DNA of 64,000 nt from Adiantum capillus-veneris. Taxonomy: Eukaryota > Streptophyta > Polypodiopsida > Polypodiales > Pteridaceae. The position numbers and the translations under genes are program-made. Shown here piece by piece: positions 44,920 through 54,535 of this stretch. The stretch covers positions 89,853,840 through 89,917,839 of the forward strand of contig CM043971.1 of NCBI GenBank assembly GCA_014529385.2. Reading direction: 5' to 3'. The notes under the pieces were generated by a model, which saw only the letters and a program-made list of their open reading frames with translations, did not search any database and was not told the origin of the DNA. Position 1 is the first letter of the stretch; the number at the start of each line of letters is the position of its first letter.

Positions 44920-45510
44920 CTTGGAGCTGGTCCCCCCTCCAAAAGGCTTTTGTATTACAGATTCTCCCATAAAGAGAGACTTGGTACAATACACTCTTGT
45001 ACATTCCTTGAGACCTTGGTTATGCTATGAATATGGTAAGATTCATGCACCAATATTATGCCTGTAGTGAGCTTGCAATAACATGAACTTGTCCCCGGCC
45101 TCAATCCCAAGACCTCAAACACCTTCAAAGGTGGAGAGATCTAGCAGGGAGTGAGGGAAGGGAAGAAAAGAAGATGTATTCTTACGAGAAAAAAGTATTC
45201 TCCTCACGTATAATTACTATTAGAGCATAGAATAGCATAATAATGGAGATGAATAAGATGATAAACATTGCTTTGAAGCTTGATCTTGGTTGGATTTTCA
45301 TTCCATATCCAAGAGGTGTTGGTGTAGGATCTCTACTTCTCAAGCTTAGACAAGGAAATGGAGTTCTTGCTCAACACATGAGAGAATGTGTGAGTGTGTG
45401 TGAGAATATGCCCAAAAAAGAGAGCCTTCCCTTCCTTGGTAGACCCCTCTCTCTCCTAGCACTAGATTGCGCCCATTGGCCCATGCCAAAGCCTAGCCAA
45501 TCATAGGCTT
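44920..45510 (+). repeat. Dispersed repeat family R2, copy 2
   Basis: Counterpart of 6376-6990 in opposite orientation (GFCITDSPIKRDLVQYTL, PFLGRPLSLLAL by translation; nucleotide phrase CCTCAAACACCTTCAAAGGT). It abuts the 5' end of the minus-strand gypsy gag, so it could be that element's leader or 5' LTR; no second LTR is available to test this. Confidence 0.6.
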
Positions 45511-45563
45511 TGTTCATAACTAGCAATAGAGGTAGTATTTAGACAAGTGTCCTTCTTTCCCCC

Positions 45564-45566
<3 letters not shown>

Positions 45567-45643
<77 letters not shown>

Positions 45644-45779
45644 ATTAATTATTCAAGTGAATCTAAATTTGCATTGGATCTCCCTAAAGGCCATCCTAGG
45701 ATTCACGGACACTATGAGGCCATAATGCTTAGGGGCTTGACATGTGTCCTTTATGCCTTTTGAGTCTTGGGCATGCATT

Positions 45780-45819
<40 letters not shown>
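45567..45819. repeat. Long (GA)n and (TG)n microsatellites
   Basis: GA run at 45567-45640 (74 bases) and TG run at 45783-45819, separated by 142 bases of unique sequence. Confidence 0.95.
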
Positions 45820-45824
<5 letters not shown>

Positions 45825-45877
45825 CTCTCATCCCCTACCTTTACGGCTTTCCCCCTCCTATGTAGGGTTCATCTTTG

Positions 45878-45975
45878 ACTTGAACACCTCAAGAACATCG
45901 ATCATCAAGCACCTCAAGAACCTTTTTCATCAAGCACCTAAAGCACCTTAGTCATCATTAAGCACCTCAAGCAGA
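45878..45975. repeat. Imperfect short tandem repeat
   Basis: Four variants of ATCATCAAGCACCTCAAGAAC of 22-29 bases in a row. No coding claim. Confidence 0.7.
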
Positions 45976-46299
45976 GGCCAAGATTGCCTAAGGTATAAAG
46001 TACCTAAATATCCTAGGTCTAAGGACTTTTAGCACTAACCTTTGGAGATCTTAAATGAAGCTAACCCTAAGGTCTTTTAAGGTCCATTGTCTTCTCATTT
46101 CTCTTTGGTAGACCATCTCCTTTTTGGACCCTCAATGAGATGTAGCCTTCTCTTCCTTTGGTCCCGTGTTAAGATAGGTCTAAAATCACACATATCTATA
46201 TTTTAACTCTTTTTCGTGTTCATTTTCCCACATTAAATGATCAGTTCAATATGAAAAAATCATTTGGAATAAGTAGATATTAGTTTTTATGACAGTCTT
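45976..46299. other. Spacer, nothing recognised
   Basis: AT-rich non-coding sequence without repeats or motifs. Confidence 0.45.
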
Positions 46300-46680
46300 C
46301 TTCTAGTTGCTTCTTGAATGAGAGAAAACCTCGGGATTCACGATTTCAAAGCAAAAATGAGGCATACGAAAGCCCAACAATGGGACCTCACAAGCTTAGC
46401 TATGGATCTCTTGCAGCAAAAATCAAAGAAACTTCTACAAGAGATGCCTTAGTTCTCATGCATGATGGTAGCCCCACCTCACCCCCCCAACCTCGCCCCA
46501 ACTCATTACCACATGAAAATTAGAAGGCTTGTCCCCCCTCCTCAGTCTGTCCATTCAGACGGCCCTACCTTTTCCCACCCTAGCATTGACCTCGAGCCGA
46601 TGTCATCCCTCCTGTCCAGATTTTATTCAATCCAATTGCCCAAGTGGATGGACTGCCTTGACCACTCACCCCCGTCATTT
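46300..46680 (-). repeat. R1 zone 1, extra copy
   Basis: From GCTTCTTGAATGAGAGAAAA to CCAAGTGGATGGACTGCC on the plus strand it matches 52139-52490 (plus) and 32112-32480 (minus). It lies 260 bases beyond zone 2 of copy B, so zone 1 is present on both sides of zone 2 in this copy. Confidence 0.75.
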
Positions 46681-46939
46681 AGTTCCGAGAGTACCAAATG
46701 GAAACGTGCATATTGTTTTCAAAAGGTTTTGTAAAATACACACCTGTGTCATCCATGCTCAGTGGTTATGTCCCAGCTTTGGGGGGAGGGGGTGAAGCTC
46801 TACCTAGTGGGAAGGAGGTCCCTCTTCTTGCTATCGAGCTATGTCCCAAGCTATGTCCACATTCTCCATCTTTGCATGTTGACATGAGCATCGCTCTTCT
46901 CACATGTAAAGCGTTAATCTTTGATGGAAATCCTCATGT

Positions 46940-47366
46940 GATACAAGAGGAACCACCATGCAATCTCTTCCCTTCTAGATGGGCGATTGAGCCATATGCT
47001 AAAAATGAGAGGAACTCCAAGGATTTTAGTCATGCATATGCTTTAAACCGCAATTAAGCCAATTGATCAGCAAGAATTATCTACCATGTCTACGAGTAGT
47101 TGAGGAGTGCAACAGTTGTTGATAAGGACAATGGATAGGAGTTGAATGTTGGGTCAAAGGGAGGAGGTCACCATTGCATTATGTAGCATGCATGCTGTCC
47201 ACGACAATTCGAGAATGGAATCTATTTAATGCGGCCAAATTTGTTGCTTCATGCTTAGTAAATAAGGAGAATCATATTACCCTCTCTCTCTCTCCCTCTC
47301 TTCCTTATAGAAGAGAGAAAATGTAAGAAAATGGAGTAAACAAAATGGTGTGTGTGTGTGTGTGTG

Positions 47367-47440
<74 letters not shown>
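46940..47440 (-). repeat. R1 copy B, zone 2 plus microsatellite
   Basis: The minus strand matches 32613-33015. To its right are (TG)n at 47348-47366 and (GA)n at 47369-47439, matching the (CT)n(AC)n of copy A. The LINE begins inside this GA tract, and the other half of the repeat resumes at 52073. Confidence 0.8.
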
Positions 47441-47442
<2 letters not shown>

Positions 47443-47493
47443 TAGATAGATTTTAGATAGATTTTATTATCGTCCTCGGAGGTCAAATATGAC

Positions 47494-50400
47494 CTATGGG
47501 ACCAAAGTTACATGTGATGTAGTATGTGTATGGCTGATGAGTGACTCTCGATGCTCCAAAATTGTAGTGATGAGAGTCGCAATGGAGAGCCCACACTTTG
47601 GCTCGGAGAGGAAAGTGTGTAGGTCTAAGTTATGGCTGAAAATGTGAGAGAAGCAAGTTCGGATGTGATCAAAAGCTGAGCACTCTAGTAGTGTGTGGTA
47701 CTCAGACTCTCGAACTTGCAGTGAGCATAATGTGCACAATCGATTTGACTCTTCTCCATTGCCCCAACGCCCTATCTCGCATCGAAGGAAATGGGAGCTA
47801 AGCCGAATTGCTGCGATAGTGCGTATCGTAGACAAGGGAATAGGCTCAAGCATGTAAGTGTGAGTACGGTTTCCTCTCTCAGCGAAGAACATGGTTTTGT
47901 AGTTGGGGGCAATATAGGTGGTGTAATGTATGAAGCGTGACCCACCGGATTTCTCCCAAGCCGTAATACACTGGCGTTGTAGAAAAGCTTCATTCACTTG
48001 AGAGTCAATTGAAGCATCATGTAGCAAGTGTAATGCATCCCATCTCCCAAACCACTTCTTTATGTCTTGCATCCATCCCGTGCTCAAGATCTTGCTTTTA
48101 TGCGTCTTTTGAACTTTTTTGCTTGCTTCCCATGCAATTGTAGGAAGTCGATGTGAGGGGTTTTGACGCATCTTTATCATGTACTCCACAACCCTTTCCA
48201 TGCCCATAACCTCAATTGGAAGAGATCCCGACTCAAGAAGTAGGAGCATATATGGTGTTTGTGTCTTAACTTGGAGAAAGTTTGTAAGAAAACGCTTTTG
48301 GACATTCTCAAACTCTTTCCAAGTAGACTTTGAGATGCTCCTGCCCCACACTTCAACTCCATAAAGAAGAACCGTTGTCACCAATGTATCAAAAAGATAC
48401 TTCTTGAGAACCCAACAGTTGATGTTTCCTGCATTACACATGTTCTGAAATGTATAATATGCTCTCTTTCCCGCTTCCAAACGACGCATAGCACATTCAT
48501 GCCACTTGTGATTGGATGGAACCTCAAGGCCAAGGTACTTAAAGCTCTCAACAACTTCAAGTGTCTCGTTGTTGTACACAATGCATGGCTTCTCCTTATG
48601 GTTGGTTTTCACAAGCATAACCTTTGTTTTGGATTCATTTACAATCAGCCCACTATGCAAACAAAAGTTCTCAAGGACAACCATAAGCTTTTGTGCATCT
48701 TCTAAAGTGTGTGCTAGAAGCACTACATCATCCGCATACAACAAAAGCATGATTACCGCATTGCAAATAGTGACCTCTTCAATGCCTTCTTCTTGCATAA
48801 AGTCAAGTACCATTTGTTCCAATTGATCGATGCATAGACCAAAGAGAGTTGGTGAAAATGGACATCCTTATTTAACCCCAATAGTGCTTACAAAAATTTC
48901 TGAAATTTCTCTTCCCATGCGCAATTGACAAATCACCTTCTCATAGATTCGAGAAACCGCAAGCATAAACTCACTTGGCACTTGGAGTTCTTCCATCCTT
49001 CTCCACAAATTGTTACGTGGAATCATATCAAAGGCTTTCTTAAAGTCCACAAAACAACAATACAATCGCTTGCCTTTCAACCGACTTTCCTCCATGAGAA
49101 CACGAAGAGTGACAAGATGATCAATGGTGCTATGGCATCGACGAAAACCTGCTTGTCCCTTTGCACGCTTGTCATTCTCTTCAGCCCAATCACTCAATTT
49201 CATCTCCACTATGCACCCAAACAACTTTGCCATAAGAGACCCAATCATTATAGTCCGGTAGTTGCTTACATTCTTTACATCCCCTCCTTTATGCAAAGGC
49301 TTAACCCAATTAGTACTCCAATGATAAGGCATACCATGCTGAAGTGCAAGGTTGAATATATCGCACATCCACTCATGGGTAAAATCTCCCGTCCATTTGA
49401 TCATCTCCGGCTTGATACCTTGAAGATCTCCCGCTTTGCGAGTGGCCAACTTTTCAAGCCCACCGCATACATCCTCAATAGTAAAAAAAGACGGCATACA
49501 TGGGAGTGAACCATAAAATGGCATTTTTTCAGTATTTGCTTGCTCATATAATTTCCTACAATGTGTGTACATATCCACTAGACTCAAGTTACCAAAATTC
49601 TCAACCCGCTTGCCTCTCAAGTTTCTCCAAAATCTTCCACATGCATGTGCCTTTTCTTGGACTTGAAATTCTTGTTGCTTTACTTCCCATCTTCTTCTCT
49701 TCTTTTGAATCAATGCCTTGTATGTATGCAAATGACTTTGATAGTTGTCTTTGTCCATAGTTGCATCAAGCTTTATCAAGGACTTTCGAGCATCTTGACA
49801 TTCTTTATCAAACCACCTTTTGCGTGATCTATCTTTGTTGATACCATGGAGATGCTTTATGGTAAAGCATTCTTCCGCACAAGAACAAATAGCTTTGGTG
49901 AAAGCTTCCCATTTAGTTTCCAATGGTGCATCACATTGAAGCTTTGTCATCCATAATTTTTGCTCAACCATTTCAATGTACATTGGTGCCCGTTTGAAAT
50001 CCATACATAGTGATAACTTCTCTTTCCTTTGGCTGAGATTATCATGCTTAGTTGCTTCTCCACATGAAAGGTCAATACATAAGGTGCGATGGTTGGATTC
50101 CGGGGTCCATTGACCAAACATAAAACTCTTTATGCGATACATGATGGCTTCAGAGAGTAGCATATAGTCAATCACACTATCCCCATTATGTCTCCTACAT
50201 GTAAATCCATTGGTTCCACTCCACAAAGATACACCATTGGCAATGAGCATACCCGTGCTATTACACATGTGTAAAAGTAACTTTCCATAGTGATCTGGCT
50301 CTTTCTCATCCATTGAAGTACGATCATACAAGTGAACTTCCTCCAACTCCCTTGAAATGTATGGCATATCAAATTGTTGAGTATCATGTTGCAATGTTTT

Positions 50401-50885
50401 TGTGCGATCATTCATATCCCCAAATACAATAACATCACCTTCACCTTTGAAATAAGCAATGTCCTCTTCCAAATCAGAAAATGGTTGATCTCTATCCATG
50501 CAAGCATAAAAGGGAGAATCATGATGAGGAATGTAGCAACCGGCTACAAAAATGGGTGCTCTTTTTGGTGTCCTAATTTTCAGCCATACATAACGTTTGT
50601 ACTTGTTATCTTTCACAATTGATACAAAATCTTCCAATCCTTTCTTAACCATACATGCCAACCCTCCTTGTCCTCTTCGTTGCTTGAGATTCTTTGACAC
50701 ATTAATGAATGTACATTGTAATCCTCCAAGCCGTTAATCCTTTGTGTATCATGCTCCCAAGTTTCAACAAGAAGTACAACATCGGCTTTGCTTGTTAGTT
50801 CATCAATTCCAACCCCTGCATTCCATGGGTATCCATTACAATTCCAAAAGCATATTTTCAATTGTAACTCGGTCTCATAGGTCAT
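47494..50885 (-). pseudogene. LINE ORF2: endonuclease-reverse transcriptase
   Basis: Starts MTYETELQLKICFWNCNGYP (the KIxxWNxNG start of APE endonucleases). A frameshift near 50,640 leads into the main frame 50700-48868, with endonuclease motifs VIVFGDMNDRT, SVIDYMLLS and SNHRTLCIDL, then RT motifs NYRTIMIGSLMAKL, AGFRRCHSTIDHLVTLRVL and CCFVDFKKAFDMIPR. A TAA at 48868 follows TIGVK, where the family has Gln before GCP. The same frame continues 48822-47494 with the catalytic YADD (about 48,738-48,727), the thumb, and a C-terminal CTLC...H...C zinc-like motif (about 47,740-47,685). ORF2p nicks the target DNA and copies the RNA in place. Only two lesions, so fairly young. Confidence 0.9.
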
Positions 50886-50891
50886 GCATTC

Positions 50892-51842
50892 CTATTTTCT
50901 TGAGAGACTTTCCTCCTCCTTGGGCACATTTTCTTCATGAGAGATCTCCTTGTTTTTATTATTCTTTTCCTCATATGCCTTGCGACGCATATTTTGTTGC
51001 TTAATAGTGCGATCTTCACATACAGAACATTTTGTATCCCTGAAATAGATCTAACTATTATCAAGGATAATCTTTCGCTTGGTCTCATCCGGCATGGTGC
51101 ATACAATTGGCCGTTCTCCCGAGCGAGGAGCTCCTTGCTTTCCCACTCTATGTGCTCCATAGACCATAACTCCGGACATGCCAAAGTGGGTTTTGAAGAA
51201 ATATTCAATAACAATGGCAAGAGAAGGAGGTGTCTCTAACTTCTCTTCGGGAATTCCACGAATAACAATGTTCTTGGAACGTCGCTCCCGTTCCTTCAAC
51301 TCCTCCACATCCACATTCTCAACATTCTTTGTTTGAACCATAGCTTGCATGAGTGAGGAATTAGAAACCACATTGCTACCACATACATCATCCCAAGACT
51401 TGTTTGTGCATACATTTTTCATGTCGCATACATCCCGGCTCATAGTGTCAAATTTCTCCTCTTTCAATACATGGCCATGCTCTACTTTGCTCATCCGCTC
51501 CTTCAAAGCATTCAAGTCCACAAGAGAGCGTTTACATTCCTTGACTTCCTCTTCAAGTTGCATCAAACGTGTTGTTTGCATCTCAAGTGTCCTCTTGAGA
51601 TTCTCATTCTCAACCACAAGTACCCTTAGTGTGCCATTCTCCATTGTAAGTGCTCGTAAGTCTTCGCCTTGTTTGTTTACGGTCTCTTGCAATGATACCA
51701 AGTACGCCATGATCATGGTTTTCGATGTCGTTGGTTGGGTGGTTGTGTTGCTATCTCCACACTTAGGAGATTTTGGATCAGTTTCCACAATGGTTGTGGA
51801 CCTTGTTGAAGAAGAAGAACCCTTGCGAGTGCCGGAAGACAT
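50892..51842 (-). pseudogene. LINE ORF1: coiled-coil RNA-binding protein
   Basis: ATG-started frame of 263 codons to a TAG at 51051, after which the same frame stays open for 52 more codons (with CSVCEDRTIKQQNMRRKAYE) to a stop at 50892. Ser/Thr-rich N-terminus, long coiled coil at residues about 45-145 (heptads in LRVLVVENENLKRTLEMQTT and LMQLEEEVKECKRSLVDLNA), then an RRM-like start, RRSKNIVIRGIPEEKLETPP, like L1-type ORF1p. Such proteins trimerise and coat the LINE RNA. The C-terminal extension with a Cys pair suggests the TAG is a recent nonsense change. Confidence 0.8.
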
Positions 51843-52072
51843 TGTATGTAAAATAGGAGATGAGAATCAATTTTGTTGAACCTGTTCACTTCAGAAATGC
51901 TGCTACAGAAACGCCTTCCATAACTCTGAAAATTTCTGTCTTTACATCAATGCGTAGAGGACTTCGTGCTCTTCGATTGAGGCTATAGATCACCCAAATC
52001 GGAGTTCGGATGAAGAAGTTATCACCAAAAGAGTGGACTGCTGTCTACTAGGTCAAAAAACGGCTGCGTTTT
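51843..52072 (-). promoter_or_regulatory. LINE 5' UTR
   Basis: 230 bases between the R1 (GA)n tract and ORF1. It begins AAAAAACGCAGCCGTTTTTT, an inverted repeat. LINEs carry an internal promoter here; no specific element can be named. Confidence 0.45.
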
Positions 52073-52495
52073 TTGAGAGAGAGAGAGAGAGAACTGAACA
52101 AAGCCACCTTAGTAATGAGGCCGAGTGCTTGCCTTCTTTTCCTTGCTTCTTGAATGAGAGAAAAGCTCTAGCTTCACGATTTCACAATAAAAACAAAGCA
52201 TACAAAAAAGCCCAACAATGGGACCTCACAAGCTCGACTATGGAACTCTTGTAGCACAAAACAAAGAAATTGCTAAAAGAGATGCCTTAGTTGTTGTGCA
52301 TGATGGTACCCCCACCTCACTCCCAACCCATTACCACATGCAATATAGAAAACCCGTCCCCCCTCCTCAAGTTGGTCATGCGGTCGACCTTGTCCAAGTT
52401 TAGTTTTTTGCCACTCTGGCACTGACCTGGAGCCCATGCTATCCTACTTGTCCAAGTTTAGTTCAATCCCATCGCCCACATGGATGGCCTCCCTC
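52073..52495 (-). repeat. R1 copy B, zone 1 (right half)
   Basis: The minus strand matches 32112-32520. It starts with the (GA)n tract at 52078-52093 next to the LINE and ends near 52,495, where a gypsy gag is cut off. Confidence 0.8.
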
Positions 52496-52990
52496 ACAAT
52501 CCTTCTCATTAAGAATTGGCCATAAACCAGCCACAAACTGGTATTTCTTTAAGAAATCGGGTGGCCCTTTGCCCACCCTCAACAATGCAAACCATCGTCC
52601 CCATAGATCCATAAACTCTGATTTGTATGCTGCATATTCAACCATACTTCCTTGCTTCACCTCCATCAACAATTGCCACAATTTTTTAGATGTGGTGCCT
52701 TCTCCAAAGTGCCTTAAAAATGTTACTCTTAGTAGGTCCCACTTCTCCTTAGTGGCTTGGACCAAGGCATTGTACCATGATATTGCTTCCACTTTCATTA
52801 ACAATGGAAAAATATGCAGACGTGAAGAATCATCATCTCTTCCAGAGATGACACGTACTATCTCAAGATTATCCAAGAAATTCGAAAGCATCTTTCCCCA
52901 CCTTACTCGTGAAGGTTGGGAAGGAAACATTTGCCATTGCAAAACACAATTTTCAAACTTTTTGTTCCCCTTAAACACAAGTAGCTTAGC
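52496..52990 (-). pseudogene. Ty3/gypsy-type GAG fragment
   Basis: The minus frame contains the Retrotrans_gag pattern: LHIFPLLMKVEAISWYNALV, KEKWDLLRVTFLRHFGEG and EVKQGSMVEYAAYKSEFMDL, then WPILNEK before the R1 junction. The C-terminal half of GAG, zinc knuckle and pol are absent because R1 joins here. Without stops over 150 codons. It belongs to a different gypsy lineage from the two others in the window. Confidence 0.75.
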
Positions 52991-53259
52991 GGCTTATAGC
53001 GGCTTCTTACAAGGTTGGGTAGATAGACCAAAATACGATGAAAGTTGAAACATTAAAGGAGTGATGGTAATCTAACACGGGGAGGATAATGGGATTTGAG
53101 GAGCTAAGGATCTCTCCTAGCACAATAGCACCAAACAAAAACACAGTCTTCTGTTGATAGAAGATCTTCCTATCTACATATATATGTACATGTATGTGTT
53201 GCAAAAATCTAAACAAAAAATCGGTGTTATCCATGATGCACAGAATGTAGAGTACTCAC

Positions 53260-53799
53260 TTATACCCTTACCATGCTAGTGTTGACAAGGCGACACATCC
53301 ACAGGAGGTCGTCGCCCTTCATAGGCTCCACCTTCCCTTCATTTGTCAGCACATATGGAGTGATGGCAATGTGTTTGGCCACTCGTAGCCTGCTAGCTAG
53401 CACCAGTTGCAAGTAGTTATCGTAATTGGCTCTTTGCGCAAATCCCACACCATTTAATTGTAGCTCATCTTTGGCCCACTGGGTTTCAACCGTGGTAGAT
53501 AGTTTCTTCAGGATGAGTTGTACAGGGAGATGAGGAAGGCCCTCTACCCACCTTTCAAAAAAATGAGGATAGTAGCCAAAACAATCCTCTATAGGGCATG
53601 GGAACCTCCTTATTACCTCCACTTCGGGGTTGTTGAAGTGAAATGGAAGAACTTGCATGTGTGCTGCAAATCAATTCGCAATCTTCTGCCTCTTTACTTT
53701 GGATGACTTTCTTTTTGGTAGCCTAGGCACAATTCTGCTTTCCAAAGCCAAACTCAAAGCATTCACTTGGCCAGGTGTTTCTTCGTCCTTGGGGGCCAT
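53260..53799 (-). pseudogene. Unassigned ORF upstream of the gag fragment
   Basis: Begins ATG at 53799 (MAPKDEETPGQVNALSLALE), has a basic cluster LPKRKSSKVKRQK like a nuclear localisation signal, one TGA after IAN, and continues in the same frame with MQVLPFHFNNPEVEVIRRFP, YDNYLQLVLASRLRVAKHIA and EPMKGDDLLWMCRLVNTSM. It ends at a sequence resembling a splice donor (ATG|GTAAGG near 53,267). No family recognised. Its position before gag on the same strand suggests an extra 5' ORF of a gypsy element, or a host gene exon that the element joined. Confidence 0.35.
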
Positions 53800-53880
53800 G
53801 TGATTTAGGATTGGCCTAGCCCTCCTTTTCCCTTGGCACAAGTAGCCCCTTTCGGCTACTTAGGAGTCGAGGCTATACTT

Positions 53881-54150
53881 TTATTTCTGGATTCCTTGGG
53901 GAAGAGGCTTTACTAACCTCTTTCCTACCTTAATATGGATGATTTCTTTGTGGTGGAAGTCGATGTAGAGGATTTCCACTTCTCCTTTACTTTCATTGAT
54001 GGCAATCATTGATAGAGTGCGGTGGGTGACGGCAAGGAGAGTAGCATGCTGCCTCCCTCTGGTGGCTCTTGATTCACGGTTAGAATAAGAGATGTGAGAT
54101 GGAGAATTTACTTCTTGAATATTGACGACGGTGTATTTTGGCAGCAACAT
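53881..54150 (-). other. Unassigned ORF next to the copia insertion
   Basis: 89 codons (MLLPKYTVVNIQEVNSPSHI; EVEILYIDFHHKEIIHIKVG), not recognised. It lies upstream of 53260-53799 on the same strand and could be another part of the same locus. Confidence 0.25.
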
Positions 54151-54213
54151 TCCATAAAGGCTCTTAGTGCTTATTCAATTTCTTCCTCCTCCGTTCTCCA
54201 ATTGGAGAATTCC

Positions 54214-54535
54214 TGTAAAGAATGAGGATGCAAGAGAGCTACACAAGACAAGCACAAAGCACACAGAGATGGAAAGCTTCTTCTTCTTCTTCACAGAAAA
54301 GAGAGTACAAAATGACTAAGTGCTAAAGCTGAAAAGTAGCACATATGTACATGCGGTCACTAAGTGTGAACTCGCTAGAAGCGTACTAGGCTGGCACTAT
54401 AAGTGTAGTCCAGCTGTAGAATCACTGGCAGAGATCCTCCGTGTCGGTCACCTAACGCGCCAGTGAGTAAATGTCGTAAGCGGCCAAGACCCATAGTGGA
54501 TGCCAGCTCAAGGTGTAGAGCTCGACATCTCAACA
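54214..54535 (-). repeat. Copia LTR, left (3' LTR)
   Basis: TGTAAAGAATGAGG to CATCTCAACA on the plus strand, 322 bases. The gag-pol stop codon (54508) lies inside it. Confidence 0.96.

Larger units (their letters stand above)
47441..52072 (-). mobile_element. Nearly full-length non-LTR retrotransposon (LINE), 4.6 kb
   Basis: The minus strand holds a 5' UTR (52072-51843), ORF1 (51842-50892) and ORF2 (50885-47494), with only 6 bases between the ORF1 stop and the ORF2 ATG, then a short 3' UTR ending in ATAATAAAATCTATC and a GATA-type tail (complement of 47438-47450) instead of poly-A. GA tracts on both sides (47369-47439 and 52078-52093), plus the matching R1 halves, show insertion into a (GA)n microsatellite. 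ORF2 has an APE-type endonuclease and an RT; ORF1 has a coiled coil. Defects: one nonsense codon in ORF1, one frameshift and one nonsense codon in ORF2. The RT wording is not that of the common angiosperm L1 group. Confidence 0.88.

Noticed and set aside
47277-47486. Ser/Leu-repeat frame on the minus strand
   Set aside because: Translation of the (GA)n tract of repeat R1.
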